DNA from: Sphingobacterium griseoflavum
GTDB taxonomy: Bacteria > Bacteroidota > Bacteroidia > Sphingobacteriales > Sphingobacteriaceae
Assembly: GCF_014653155.1 (NCBI RefSeq)
Contig: NZ_BNAF01000004.1
Coordinates: 186,001-250,000, forward strand
DNA length: 64,000 nt
Direction of reading: 5' to 3'
Below the pieces are notes generated by a model. It did no database searches and had not been told where the DNA came from. It saw only the letters and a list, made by a program, of their open reading frames with translations. Both the position numbers and the translations under genes were made by a program. Shown here piece by piece: positions 6,999 through 15,550 of this stretch (position 1 is its first letter; every line of letters begins with the position of its first letter).

Positions 6999-8300
6999 TT
7001 ATCCTTCGATATTCGTCCGTACTTCTTTGGCATCCCGCTTCCGTTCGCTGCGGATGATCAAACGGAGTCCAGAGTTGGCCGAGTAGAAAGACCAGATCCA
7101 GTTTCCCAATAGTTTCCATTTATTACGGAAGCTAGCGATGGGGATAAGGTGGATCAATAGCCACGTCAACCAAGCGAACCATCCTTTGAAAGAGAATTTC
7201 GGTAGGTCGGCAACGGCTTTGTATCGAGCGATTACGGCCATGCTGCCTTTGTCCCAGTAGGAGAATGGTTTCAAACTACCCTGTCGGTCTTTGGCAACAA
7301 TGTTTTTGGCAAGCAAGGTGCCCTGTTGCATGGCGACCTGTGCCAGCTGGGGATGTCCATTCGGAAAGCCGGCATCGGTAGTCTGCAGACAGATATCGCC
7401 GATGGCGAAAATATTGTTGTAACCTTGAACGGTATTGAACTGGTCTACCAATACACGACGGCCGCGGCCAAATTTCTCGGCCGGTAGTCCCGGAAGTTCG
7501 CGCGCAATCACGCCGGAAGTCCATATCAACGTTTTGGTTAAGATTTCTTTACCATCGCTCAATACCACCAGATCGTTTTGGTAATCTTTAACAGCAACGT
7601 TTAACGTGATCTCTACGCCCAATTTCTCCAGTACTTCTTTGGCTTCCTGTTGTGCAACCTTGCTCATGGGGCCCAGTAGCACGGGAGCTGCATCCACTAG
7701 GTGGATTTTCGGTGTCAGACCTGCCAATTCCGGATATTCCTTGCGTACAATACGTTCACTGAGTTCGGCAATCATGCCAGATATCTCTACGCCGGAAGGT
7801 CCACCGCCAGCCACGACTATATTGAGGTAAGCATCGCGATGGGGATCATCTACCCGTTGGATGTATTCTTCTAAATTAACCAGTATCTTATTCCGAATAG
7901 CCAAAGCATCGGTGATATTTTTCATGGGGAACGCATTTTTCTTGACGTTATCCATGCCGAAATAGTTGGTTTCGGTTCCCACAGCCAGCACCAGGTAATC
8001 GTAGTGTAAGAGTCCGGTATCGGTTTCTATCGTATTGTCATCACTGTTGATCTGCAAAAGCTTACCTAAATGGAAGGCAAAATTTTTGTGTTTTTTAAAC
8101 ATCTTCCGGAAGGGCGAACTAATATTGGAAGAGTCGATAAATGCCGTAGCAACTTGGTAGATAAGCGGAGGGAAGAAGTTGTAGTTATTGATATCGACGA
8201 GCGTCACCTGATAAGCATCATTGCTCCCTAAAGAGCGGACGAAGTTTATCCCTGCGAAGCCGCCGCCGACAATTACAATATGTTTTTTACTGTTTGCCAT
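6999..8300 (-). CDS. ndh: Type II NADH dehydrogenase (NDH-2)
   Basis: A single-subunit flavoprotein that passes electrons from NADH to menaquinone at the inner membrane without pumping protons. Residues 7-17 (H-I-V-I-V-G-G-G-F-A-G) are the FAD-binding Rossmann motif. A second dinucleotide motif (I-V-V-A-G-G-G-P-S-G-V-E, about residue 161) binds NADH. A-I-G-D-I near residue 303 is the conserved FAD-contacting segment. The C-terminal part is Trp-rich and hydrophobic (W-F-A-W-L-T-W-L-L-I-H-L-I-P), the usual membrane-anchoring region. Length 433 is normal. It stands alone between terminators, so it appears to be monocistronic. Together with the mqn genes in this window it fits a menaquinone-based respiratory chain. 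Confidence 0.9.
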   Translation of the reverse strand: MANSKKHIVIVGGGFAGINFVRSLGSNDAYQVTLVDINNYNFFPPLIYQVATAFIDSSNISSPFRKMFKKHKNFAFHLGKLLQINSDDNTIETDTGLLHYDYLVLAVGTETNYFGMDNVKKNAFPMKNITDALAIRNKILVNLEEYIQRVDDPHRDAYLNIVVAGGGPSGVEISGMIAELSERIVRKEYPELAGLTPKIHLVDAAPVLLGPMSKVAQQEAKEVLEKLGVEITLNVAVKDYQNDLVVLSDGKEILTKTLIWTSGVIARELPGLPAEKFGRGRRVLVDQFNTVQGYNNIFAIGDICLQTTDAGFPNGHPQLAQVAMQQGTLLAKNIVAKDRQGSLKPFSYWDKGSMAVIARYKAVADLPKFSFKGWFAWLTWLLIHLIPIASFRNKWKLLGNWIWSFYSANSGLRLIIRSERKRDAKEVRTNIEG

Positions 8301-8396
8301 AATAAGCTATTCGTTTGTTTTAAGATTTGCCAACAGCTTTAGAACAATAAAGTTGATTCTATAGTTTCGCAAATGAAGGTGCAAATATATTAAAAT

Positions 8397-8429
8397 AAAA
8401 AGGGCAGCCGTCGTGGCGCACCCTTTTTT
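8397..8429 (-). terminator. Terminator after hisD
   Basis: On the minus strand AAAAAGGG pairs with CCCTTTTT around a GC-rich loop that can itself fold, followed by ATTTT. It ends the hisG-hisD unit just after the hisD stop. Confidence 0.75.
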
Positions 8430-8432
8430 GTT

Positions 8433-9716
8433 TTATTTTCTGACGCTGACCGCATTTTTGTGCGCATGCAATCCCTCCAGTTCGGCCAAGATCTCTACAG
8501 TAGAGCCAATTTGGTTTAAGCCTTCAGCGTTGATGTGCTGGAATGTGATCTTTTTGACAAAAGAATCGACGGATACCCCGGAATAGGAGCGGGCATATCC
8601 TGAGGTTGGCAAGGTGTGGTTGGTGCCCGAAGCGTAATCGCCGGCACTCTCGGGGGTAAGGTGTCCTAAGAACACCGATCCGGCATTGCTGATGTACCGC
8701 GTTAAGCTTTCCCACAGGTCGGTTTCCAAAATAAGGTGTTCGGGTGCATAGCGGTTGGAAAAGCGTATGGCCTCCTGCAAGTTTTCTACTTCGACGGCGT
8801 AGGAGTTGGCGATGGCCATTTTGGCGATTTCTGCGCGCGGCAGGATCGCTAGCTGTTCGTCGAGCTTGCTGTTGACAGCGTTTAGCAGCTCCGCCGATGT
8901 GGATACGAGCACCGCTTGGCTATCGGGGCCATGTTCGGCCTGCGCCAATAGATCGGCGGCGACATAGGCTGGATTGGCGGTCTCGTCGGCTATTACGAGC
9001 ACTTCCGATGGACCTGCCGGCATATCGATGCTGACATTGCTCATACCTTGCACCAAACTTTTCGCTTTGGTGACAAATTGGTTGCCGGGGCCAAATATTT
9101 TATCCACTTTGGGAATACTTTCCGTGCCGAAGGCCATCGCCGCAACAGCTTGTGCGCCACCGGAAAGGTATATGCGATCGATCTTCAACAGTTGGAGACA
9201 ATAGGCCACAAATCCATTGATCTTGCCACTTTGCTGCGGCGGCGAGCAAACGACAATCTCTTTGCAACCAGCAATGCGAGCGGGCACCCCCAACATCAGC
9301 AAGGTGCTGGGCAATACGGCAGATCCCCCCGGGATGTATAGCCCTACCTTTTCAATGGGGCGAACCTCCCGCCAGCATTTGACGCCCGGCATGGTTTCTA
9401 CGGCGCGCTCCCGACGGAGCTGCGTACTATGGAATTTATGTATGTTTTGGAAAGCGATTTCCAGCGCCCGTTGTTGATCGCGCGTAATGGTCATGGCCAA
9501 CTCTTCAATATCGGCTTTCTCCAAGTAAAGCTGTTGCAGCTCTACCTTGTCAAATTTTGCCGCGAAACTGCGCAGCGCGGTATCGCCATCTTGCCGAACT
9601 TCAGCAATGATCTGCTGTACGGCTTCTTCGATAGCGCGGGTGTCATCCATGTTGCGGGCAACCAATGCCTCTACCGCCTCATCGGATAGATCGGTTAACG
9701 TATACTGCTTCAGCAT
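8433..9716 (-). CDS. hisD: Histidinol dehydrogenase
   Basis: Catalyses the last two oxidations of histidine biosynthesis, L-histidinol to L-histidine with NAD. The family motifs are present in order: G-P-G-N-Q-F-V-T-x-A-K in the middle, A-E-H-G-P-D-S-Q, the catalytic A-P-E-H-L, and G-T-N-H-T-L-P-T near the C-terminus. Length 427 is normal. The ATG overlaps the hisG stop (TAATG), so the two are translationally coupled. A terminator follows directly, meaning the rest of the his pathway genes are not in this operon. The unit should respond to the histidine leader peptide upstream of hisG. Confidence 0.95.
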   Translation of the reverse strand: MLKQYTLTDLSDEAVEALVARNMDDTRAIEEAVQQIIAEVRQDGDTALRSFAAKFDKVELQQLYLEKADIEELAMTITRDQQRALEIAFQNIHKFHSTQLRRERAVETMPGVKCWREVRPIEKVGLYIPGGSAVLPSTLLMLGVPARIAGCKEIVVCSPPQQSGKINGFVAYCLQLLKIDRIYLSGGAQAVAAMAFGTESIPKVDKIFGPGNQFVTKAKSLVQGMSNVSIDMPAGPSEVLVIADETANPAYVAADLLAQAEHGPDSQAVLVSTSAELLNAVNSKLDEQLAILPRAEIAKMAIANSYAVEVENLQEAIRFSNRYAPEHLILETDLWESLTRYISNAGSVFLGHLTPESAGDYASGTNHTLPTSGYARSYSGVSVDSFVKKITFQHINAEGLNQIGSTVEILAELEGLHAHKNAVSVRK

Positions 9717-10567
9717 TATAGAATAATTTTCTCAATCGGCATCACGACAATTCCTTGTGCGCCAGCCGCCTTTAACGTATTTATCTTGTCCCAGAAATCA
9801 TCTTCCGTAATAACGGTATGTACGGCCACCCAACCTTCTTCCGCCAAGGGAACCACCGTCGGACTCTTTACGCCATGCAAAAGTTCCGTGATCTGGGGCA
9901 AGTTGATTTTTTCGACGTTCAGCACCACATATTTCGTTTCTTTCGCGCGCAGTACCGATTGCACACGCTGCATCAATTCGCAGACGATCGGATTTTCCGA
10001 TAAACCGTCGCGGCCAATCAATATGGCTTCTGAACTGCGCACATCCGCAAAAGGCTTTAGTCCGTTGCTTTTTAACGTGCCGCCCGTGGATACGATGTCA
10101 CAAATCGCATCGCTCAAACCCAAACCTGGCGCAATTTCCACGGATCCGGATATTTCGCGGATGTCGGCCTGAATGCGGTATTCATCCAAAAATTGTTGCA
10201 GGATAACAGGGTAGGAGGTGGCGATAGCTTTACCATTTAGGTCGGACAGATCTTTAATAGGGGAATCTTTGGGAATAGCAATTTTTAACGTGCAGCGTCC
10301 AAACCCAAGACGCTGTAGGTAGGTCACTTTGGCCTCACTTTCATCGATCACGTTCTCGCCAACGATGCCTAGATCGGCAATGCCCTGTGCTACATAACCT
10401 GGAATATCATCGTCGCGCAGAAAAAGGATTTCGAGATTAAAATTGTTAACGGTGGTGATCAGGGAGCTTTTATAGTTTTCAAAATCGAGTCCGCAATTTT
10501 TCAGCAGTTGAACCGATTTTTCATTTAATCTACCCGATTTTTGGATAGCTATCTTAAGATTTTTCAA
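9716..10567 (-). CDS. hisG: ATP phosphoribosyltransferase, long form
   Basis: First and committed step of histidine biosynthesis, joining ATP and PRPP. At 283 residues this is the long form, which has a C-terminal ACT-like regulatory domain (from about residue 210) that binds histidine and does not need HisZ. Motifs include L-K-I-A-I-Q-K-S-G-R-L at the start, D-L-G-I-V-G-E-N near residue 67, and G-L-S-D-A-I-C-D-I-V-S-T-G-G-T-L at about 150-165. The start codon is TTG (10565-10567); no ATG is available in frame nearby. Its 5' region of about 150 nt contains a histidine-rich leader peptide, so expression is likely controlled by histidyl-tRNA supply in addition to feedback inhibition. Confidence 0.95.
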   Translation of the reverse strand: MKNLKIAIQKSGRLNEKSVQLLKNCGLDFENYKSSLITTVNNFNLEILFLRDDDIPGYVAQGIADLGIVGENVIDESEAKVTYLQRLGFGRCTLKIAIPKDSPIKDLSDLNGKAIATSYPVILQQFLDEYRIQADIREISGSVEIAPGLGLSDAICDIVSTGGTLKSNGLKPFADVRSSEAILIGRDGLSENPIVCELMQRVQSVLRAKETKYVVLNVEKINLPQITELLHGVKSPTVVPLAEEGWVAVHTVITEDDFWDKINTLKAAGAQGIVVMPIEKIIL

Positions 10568-10650
10568 AATATAAGGTTTTTGTTGTAAAACGTTTATTAA
10601 TAAAAGAAATATAACTCGGGGAACTTTGCTTCACGTAGAAACACATAACA

Positions 10651-10710
10651 TTACATATCGCCAAACTGGCGATGATGAAAATGGATGTGATGGGTGAACA
10701 AATGAGTCAT
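10651..10710 (-). CDS. Histidine-rich leader peptide of the hisGD operon
   Basis: A 19-residue frame, MTHLFTHHIHFHHRQFGDM then TAA, contains six His residues, five of them within residues 7-13. Such a concentration in the leader of histidine genes is the hallmark of ribosome-mediated attenuation, known from the his operons of Proteobacteria. The ATG lies about 12 nt after the predicted transcription start. A hairpin (ATCGCCA-GTT-TGGCGAT, plus coordinates 10657-10673) overlaps the last codons, directly after the His cluster, so ribosome position over the His codons would decide whether it forms. I find no classical GC stem plus T run between this hairpin and hisG, so the exact mechanism is open. 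Confidence 0.85.
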   Translation of the reverse strand: MTHLFTHHIHFHHRQFGDM

Positions 10711-10728
10711 TGTTTATTAATAGCACAA

Positions 10729-10760
10729 CAAATGTAAGTTATTGCGATATGTTTTGCAAA
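10729..10760 (-). promoter_or_regulatory. Promoter of the his leader/hisGD operon
   Basis: On the minus strand TTTG, exactly 20 nt, and TACATTTG match both boxes of the Bacteroidota housekeeping promoter. The -7 box ends 18 nt upstream of the leader-peptide ATG. Confidence 0.85.
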
Positions 10761-10791
10761 TTACGGACGTTAATTTTTAGAAAACTTTTGT

Positions 10792-11316
10792 TCACCGGGC
10801 GCTGCCCGTCCACAAGGCCCTAGTCAGCTCATATTCCAGCTGAAGTGTGTTTGGATCCGCCGGAGCCGGATAGCTTTTGGTATGCACCGCTCCCAGTTTG
10901 GCCAAAGCGGCCTGCGATCGGAAGTTGTGCTCCCGAACATGGAAGATCACGGTGTCCACATACTGAAAGGCGTGTTCCAGCATCATGGCCTTTACGGCGC
11001 TATTCGTGATGCCTCCCCAATAGGATCTGGCCAAGAAGGTAAAGCCTATGGCGATTTTGCTGGTTGCGGCGTCGTACTGGTAATAGGATGTAGCACCGAT
11101 GACCACATCCTTCGCTTTGTCGATGATCAGGAAGGGCATATCTGTTTCCATCAGCTTGTCAAAATACACACGAAAGCCGTCGGGCTGGTACCGGTTCGCA
11201 TCTGGATGCTGTGCCCATATTTCGGGATCCGATCCCACTTTGAACAACCTGTTTAAATCGCTTGGTTGCAGCGGTTTCAACGCTATATCGCTATTTTCTA
11301 ATGCGCGAAATTCCAT
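10792..11316 (-). CDS. GNAT-family N-acetyltransferase
   Basis: A 174-residue RimJ/RimL-like acetyltransferase that would transfer an acetyl group from acetyl-CoA to an amine or protein N-terminus. The fold order is visible: L-x-P-L-Q-P-S-D-L-N-R-L-F near residue 15, V-I-G-A-T-S-Y-Y at about 72, then the acetyl-CoA segment F-L-A-R-S-Y-W-G-G-I-T-N-S-A-V-K-A-M at about 93-110, and N-F-R-S-Q-A-A-L-A-K-L-G near 130. It begins 2 nt after the tyrA stop, so it is cotranscribed with tyrA, but nothing links it chemically to aromatic synthesis. The substrate is unknown. Confidence 0.8.
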   Translation of the reverse strand: MEFRALENSDIALKPLQPSDLNRLFKVGSDPEIWAQHPDANRYQPDGFRVYFDKLMETDMPFLIIDKAKDVVIGATSYYQYDAATSKIAIGFTFLARSYWGGITNSAVKAMMLEHAFQYVDTVIFHVREHNFRSQAALAKLGAVHTKSYPAPADPNTLQLEYELTRALWTGSAR

Positions 11317-11317
11317 G

Positions 11318-12157
11318 TTACTTGATGATACGTTTAATCTTATTGGAGCGTTTGATCAACTTGTGCAGACCTTCGTAATCTTCCTGATCGATTTTATTGT
11401 ACAGGTTTTGCAGTTGCTTGATATGCTCTTCCAGAACTTCTAGGACGTTGGAACGGTTTTGCTTGAAAATTGGTGTCCACATCTCTGGAGAAGATTTGGC
11501 TAAACGCACTGTCGACTGAAATCCTGACCCCGCCAATTCGAAGATCCGGCCCTGTGACTTCTCTTTTTCGAGTACCGTAAGGGCTAGCGCAAAGGAGGTC
11601 AGGTGCGATATATGCGATACGTAGGCGGTGTGCATATCATGCTCATCGGCATTCATAAAGGAGGTTTTCATCTCCAATTGATCTGTCAGCGCATCGGCCA
11701 GCTCAAAGGCGTCTTCATCGGTTTTGAAAGCTTCGACATATACCATCACTTTGTCCTTAAAAAGATTTGGAATCGCTGCTTCGGGACCCGAATACTCCGT
11801 ACCGGCCATGGGGTGTGCCGCCACGTAGCGACCCCGGTTGGGATGGTCGGCAATGAGGTTGAGGATATTGGTCTTTGTGGATCCCATGTCGATGATCACG
11901 TGATCCGTAACCTTGTCGAGCAGACTGGGCAAAAGCGTCAAGATAGCGTCTACAGGAATGGTGAGCACAATAATTTTACAGCTCGATAAGGCCTCATCCA
12001 GTGAAAGTATCTCATCTACCAGCCCCATTTGCAGGGCTTTTTTTTGGTTTGATTCGTTCTTCTCCACACCAATGACTTGCTCGCAAAAGTTCGTTTCTTT
12101 CAAACGGATACCAATCGATCCCCCGATCAAACCGATACCAACAATGGCTATGTTCAT
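11318..12157 (-). CDS. tyrA: Prephenate dehydrogenase
   Basis: Oxidative decarboxylation of prephenate to 4-hydroxyphenylpyruvate in tyrosine synthesis, using NAD(P). The N-terminus I-A-I-V-G-I-G-L-I-G-G-S-I-G is the Rossmann dinucleotide motif. H-P-M-A-G-T-E-Y-S-G-P at about 115-125 is the family signature with its catalytic His, and S-H-I-S-H-L-T-S-F-A near 182 is the second conserved block. The 279-residue protein has no fused chorismate mutase. It follows an aminotransferase gene on the same strand after 148 nt, an arrangement common for aromatic amino acid genes in Bacteroidota. Confidence 0.9.
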   Translation of the reverse strand: MNIAIVGIGLIGGSIGIRLKETNFCEQVIGVEKNESNQKKALQMGLVDEILSLDEALSSCKIIVLTIPVDAILTLLPSLLDKVTDHVIIDMGSTKTNILNLIADHPNRGRYVAAHPMAGTEYSGPEAAIPNLFKDKVMVYVEAFKTDEDAFELADALTDQLEMKTSFMNADEHDMHTAYVSHISHLTSFALALTVLEKEKSQGRIFELAGSGFQSTVRLAKSSPEMWTPIFKQNRSNVLEVLEEHIKQLQNLYNKIDQEDYEGLHKLIKRSNKIKRIIK

Positions 12158-12248
12158 TTTTAAAAGTAAAAATTAAAAGGTAAAAAATAAAAAAATAGGG
12201 CGCTAACGGAATGCCACTGCTACGGTAAGCACCACTCATTTAGACCAT

Positions 12249-12276
12249 CGTCATCGCAGGGAGGCACACGATGACG
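12249..12276. repeat. REP-like palindrome between tyrA and aminotransferase
   Basis: CGTCATCG and CGATGACG flank a GGGAGGC-rich loop, followed by CGATTTTCG. This resembles the dispersed palindromic repeats of the CGTCATTGCGAGGAGG type found between genes in many bacteria. Only one copy is seen in the window. Confidence 0.4.
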
Positions 12277-12305
12277 CGATTTTCGCCATAACTTCCAAGC
12301 GCTTA

Positions 12306-13484
12306 CTACTTGCCTTTAGCTTCCTTTTGTGCATTCAAGATGCGGGCAATAGCACGATCTAGAACATCCTCCTTTGCGCACAAACTGATGCGGATGTAGT
12401 TGTTCCCGGCAGAGCCGAATATGCCGCCCGGTGTAATAAACACCTGCGCTTTGTTCAGCACCTCATCGCTCAAGGCATACGCATCTTGATAGGTAGCTGG
12501 TATTTTCGCCCATACAAAGAGACCTACCTGTGCCGTATCGTATGTGCATCCCAATAGATCCATGATGGTGTATACCTTCTCACGACGTTGTGCATATACC
12601 GCATTCAACTCGCTGTACCAGCTTTCGTCCAATTGCAATGCTTTGGCTGCCGCCAACTGCATAGGCAGAAACATGCCTGAATCCATATTGCTTTTGAACC
12701 GCAATATATCAATGATACGGGTTTGGTCGCCCACCAGCATGCCTATGCGCCAGCCGGCCATATTCGATGATTTACTCAACGAGTTAAGTTCTATGGCTAC
12801 CTCTTTTGCACCTTCCACGCTCATGATGCTCTGGGGGTGCGCATTGAGGATAAAGCTATAGGGATTATCGTGGCAGATCAATATCTGATGTTTTTTTCCA
12901 AAAGCGATGAGCTGCTCGAAAAGTGCGGTCGTCGCCAACGCACCCGTAGGCATATGTGGGTAGTTGATCCACATGATTTTGACGGCCGACAGATCAAGCT
13001 TCTCCAATTCCTCAAAGTCGGGTTGCCAGTTACGTTCTGCCTTAAGCTCATAAGGGATAGCTGTAGCCCCCGCGACCTTCACGGCACTGCTGTAGGCTGG
13101 ATAACCCGGATTTGGGATGAGCACTTGGTCGCCCTCCTGTAGGTATGTCATGCAGATGTGTACGATCCCCTCTTTCGAACCGATTAAAGGTAGGATTTCG
13201 GTTTGGGGATCCAACGCCACATGGTAATAGCGCGCATACCACGCAGCCATAGCATCGCGCAGCGCGGGGGCTCCCTTGTAGTTTTGATAGCCATGGGCCG
13301 TTGCTCTGCTTGCTTCTTCCTGCAGAACCTGTATGACGGCTGGATGGGGAGGAAGGTCTGGACTGCCTATGCCTAAGTTAATTACTTGCGCACCAGCGCT
13401 GTTCATGGCGTCGATCTCGCGTAACTTTTTCGAAAAGTAGTATTCTTCTGTCTGTTTTAGCCTGCCGGCAACTTCCATATACAT
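12306..13484 (-). CDS. PLP-dependent class I/II aminotransferase
   Basis: Fold-type I aminotransferase of 392 residues, probably an aromatic or aspartate-type enzyme given the neighbouring tyrA. Visible landmarks are G-I-G-S-P-D-L-P near residue 38, N-P-G-Y-P-A-Y at 125-131, and C-H-D-N-P-Y-S near 204 with the Asp that binds the pyridine nitrogen. The PLP lysine lies in S-L-S-K-S-S-N-M-A-G-W-R (Lys238). The usual N-N-P-T-G is replaced by H-M-P-T-G at 177-181. A second ATG two codons in is equally possible as the start. Substrate specificity cannot be read from sequence. Confidence 0.85.
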   Translation of the reverse strand: MYMEVAGRLKQTEEYYFSKKLREIDAMNSAGAQVINLGIGSPDLPPHPAVIQVLQEEASRATAHGYQNYKGAPALRDAMAAWYARYYHVALDPQTEILPLIGSKEGIVHICMTYLQEGDQVLIPNPGYPAYSSAVKVAGATAIPYELKAERNWQPDFEELEKLDLSAVKIMWINYPHMPTGALATTALFEQLIAFGKKHQILICHDNPYSFILNAHPQSIMSVEGAKEVAIELNSLSKSSNMAGWRIGMLVGDQTRIIDILRFKSNMDSGMFLPMQLAAAKALQLDESWYSELNAVYAQRREKVYTIMDLLGCTYDTAQVGLFVWAKIPATYQDAYALSDEVLNKAQVFITPGGIFGSAGNNYIRISLCAKEDVLDRAIARILNAQKEAKGK

Positions 13485-13594
13485 GCTGTCTATGTTGAAA
13501 TTTAGCGCCTAAAATACAGATTTAAAGCAAGAAATAACTTATTAAAAAGGAATTTATCAGTTCTATGCAACAATATGGAGGCTTATCGAGGCAA

Positions 13595-13627
13595 TTTGTT
13601 AACGCTCATTCTTTTTTATTACTTTTG
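13595..13627 (+). promoter_or_regulatory. Promoter of the ABC exporter gene
   Basis: TTTG, 21 nt, and TACTTTTG match the Bacteroidota promoter form. The ATG follows 17 nt after the -7 box. Confidence 0.7.
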
Positions 13628-13644
13628 TAGCCTGAATAAAATAC

Positions 13645-15480
13645 ATGAAGACATACTTTAGACTGTTGTCCTTTGCGAAACCTATCGAAAAATACGCCAT
13701 TCCGTATATTATCTGTACGGTGGTAACGGTGGTTTTTGGGACGCTCAATTTGGCGCTTTTGGCGCCACTGTTGCAGGTGCTTTTCAAAGGAACGGGAGAT
13801 GCGGATTTGGCGCCGGTAGAGCTTGCGCAAAAACCGCAGGGGTTGGACGACATTGGGGGCTGGTTTACCTATTATGCTGATAAGCTATATTATGATATCG
13901 GGCCATTCGAAGCCTTGAAATATGTATGTATCGTGATTGTGATCTCTGTTTTTATAAGCAATCTTTTCCGATATTTTTCGCAGCGGATCATGGAAAATCT
14001 CCGCATACACACTTTGCTTAACCTCCGAAAATCGGTTTTCAACAATGTGATGGATCTGCATCTCGGCTATTTCACGAACAGTAGAAAAGGAGATATTATC
14101 TCCAAGATAGCATCGGATGTGCAGGTGGTGCAATTCTCGGTTACCTCTACGTTGCAGGTCGCTTTTAAAGAACCGCTTCAACTTATTGCTTACATTGTGG
14201 TTCTGTTTGCGCTTTCTGCAAAGCTTACGTTGTTCTCCTTGGCCGTTATTCCTGTTTCGGCCTTTTTTATTTCAAGGATTGTTAAAAAACTGCGCGAGCA
14301 GGCACGTGAAGGGCAGAAATCCTATGCCAATATGATCTCCTACTTGGATGAAGCGTTGTCTGGCATTAAAATTATCAAGGCGTTTAATGGTACCCTATTC
14401 GTAAAAGATCGCTTCAATGGCGAAAGCGAATATTATTCGAAGATTATGCGTCGCATGGTGCGCAGACAACAGATGGGCTCGCCCGTGTCCGAGCTGTTGG
14501 GCGTGTTGATGGTGGCGGTGATCTTACTGTATGGAGGCGGTTTGGTATTGGATGGGGAAGGCGATCTGAAGGCGTCTGAGTTTATCACCTACATCGCTAT
14601 ATTCTCGCAAGTGATGCGCCCGGCCAAAGCATTGACTGATGCCTTTTCCAGCATCCATAATGGTATTGCTGCCGGCGAACGTGTGTTGGATCTTGTCGAT
14701 GAGCGCAGTGTGGTGAACGATAAAGCTGATGCCGTGACGTTGACGGGATTCGACCAATCGATTGTTTTCCACGATGTGGATTTCTCTTACGAGGAGAAGC
14801 AGATCTTGAACAAGATCAACTTGGAAATACCGAAGGGGAAAACCATCGCCTTAGTGGGGCCTTCGGGCGGAGGAAAATCGACTTTGATTGACCTCATACC
14901 GCGTTTCATGGATGTCAAAGGCGGAAGCATTACCCTCGATGGGATCGATCTGCGCGATGTCAAGCAAGATTCGCTGCGTAACCTGATCGGTACAGTAAAC
15001 CAAGAATCTATTTTGTTTAACGACAGTATTTTCAACAATATTGCCTTCGCAAAGGCTGATGCGACGATGGAAGAGGTGGAGCATGCGGCCAAGATAGCCA
15101 ATGCCCATGAATTTATTGTGAAGACAGAGGAGGGCTACCAGACGAATATTGGGGATCGCGGTGCGAAACTGTCCGGCGGGCAGCGTCAGCGTATATGCAT
15201 CGCCCGAGCTGTGCTGCGCAATCCGCCGATTATGTTGCTGGATGAGGCGACCTCAGCCTTAGATACCGAATCGGAAAAACTGGTGCAGGACTCCCTATAC
15301 AAATTGATGGAGAACAGAACCACGGTGGTTATCGCTCACCGCTTGAGCACCATCCAAAATGCGGACAAGATCGTGGTGATCGAAGCGGGGAAGGTTGTGG
15401 AACAAGGAAGCCACCTCGAGCTGGTCAATAAACAAGGATTATATAAACGATTGATAGACATGCAGCAATTTGCTGATTGA
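13645..15480 (+). CDS. ABC exporter, permease fused to ATPase (MsbA-like)
   Basis: A 611-residue half-transporter that would work as a homodimer in the inner membrane. Residues 1-340 hold six hydrophobic segments (first at about 17-45) and the type 1 exporter domain. The C-terminal ATPase has Walker A G-P-S-G-G-G-K-S-T at about 404-412, the Q-loop V-N-Q-E-S, the signature L-S-G-G-Q-R-Q near 508, Walker B I-M-L-L-D-E-A-T near 530, and the H-loop V-I-A-H-R. The closest general family is MsbA, which flips lipid A core; lipid or drug export is therefore the best guess. It is transcribed from its own promoter and followed by a terminator. Confidence 0.88.
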   Translation: MKTYFRLLSFAKPIEKYAIPYIICTVVTVVFGTLNLALLAPLLQVLFKGTGDADLAPVELAQKPQGLDDIGGWFTYYADKLYYDIGPFEALKYVCIVIVISVFISNLFRYFSQRIMENLRIHTLLNLRKSVFNNVMDLHLGYFTNSRKGDIISKIASDVQVVQFSVTSTLQVAFKEPLQLIAYIVVLFALSAKLTLFSLAVIPVSAFFISRIVKKLREQAREGQKSYANMISYLDEALSGIKIIKAFNGTLFVKDRFNGESEYYSKIMRRMVRRQQMGSPVSELLGVLMVAVILLYGGGLVLDGEGDLKASEFITYIAIFSQVMRPAKALTDAFSSIHNGIAAGERVLDLVDERSVVNDKADAVTLTGFDQSIVFHDVDFSYEEKQILNKINLEIPKGKTIALVGPSGGGKSTLIDLIPRFMDVKGGSITLDGIDLRDVKQDSLRNLIGTVNQESILFNDSIFNNIAFAKADATMEEVEHAAKIANAHEFIVKTEEGYQTNIGDRGAKLSGGQRQRICIARAVLRNPPIMLLDEATSALDTESEKLVQDSLYKLMENRTTVVIAHRLSTIQNADKIVVIEAGKVVEQGSHLELVNKQGLYKRLIDMQQFAD

Positions 15481-15485
15481 CATAG

Positions 15486-15511
15486 AAAAGCGGTTTCAGA
15501 ATCGCTTTTTT
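15486..15511 (+). terminator. Terminator after the ABC exporter
   Basis: AAAAGCG pairs with CGCTTTT around a 10-nt loop and is followed by further T residues. Confidence 0.75.
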
Positions 15512-15550
15512 CTTTGCTAATTGGTACATTTGCTTAGTTAGGAGGCTGAG

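Noticed and set aside
5773..7119. Long minus-strand frame (448 codons), very hydrophobic
   Set aside because: It is the complement of the Lys/Ala-rich histone-like gene; Lys codons read backwards give Phe/Leu. Composition, not a membrane protein.
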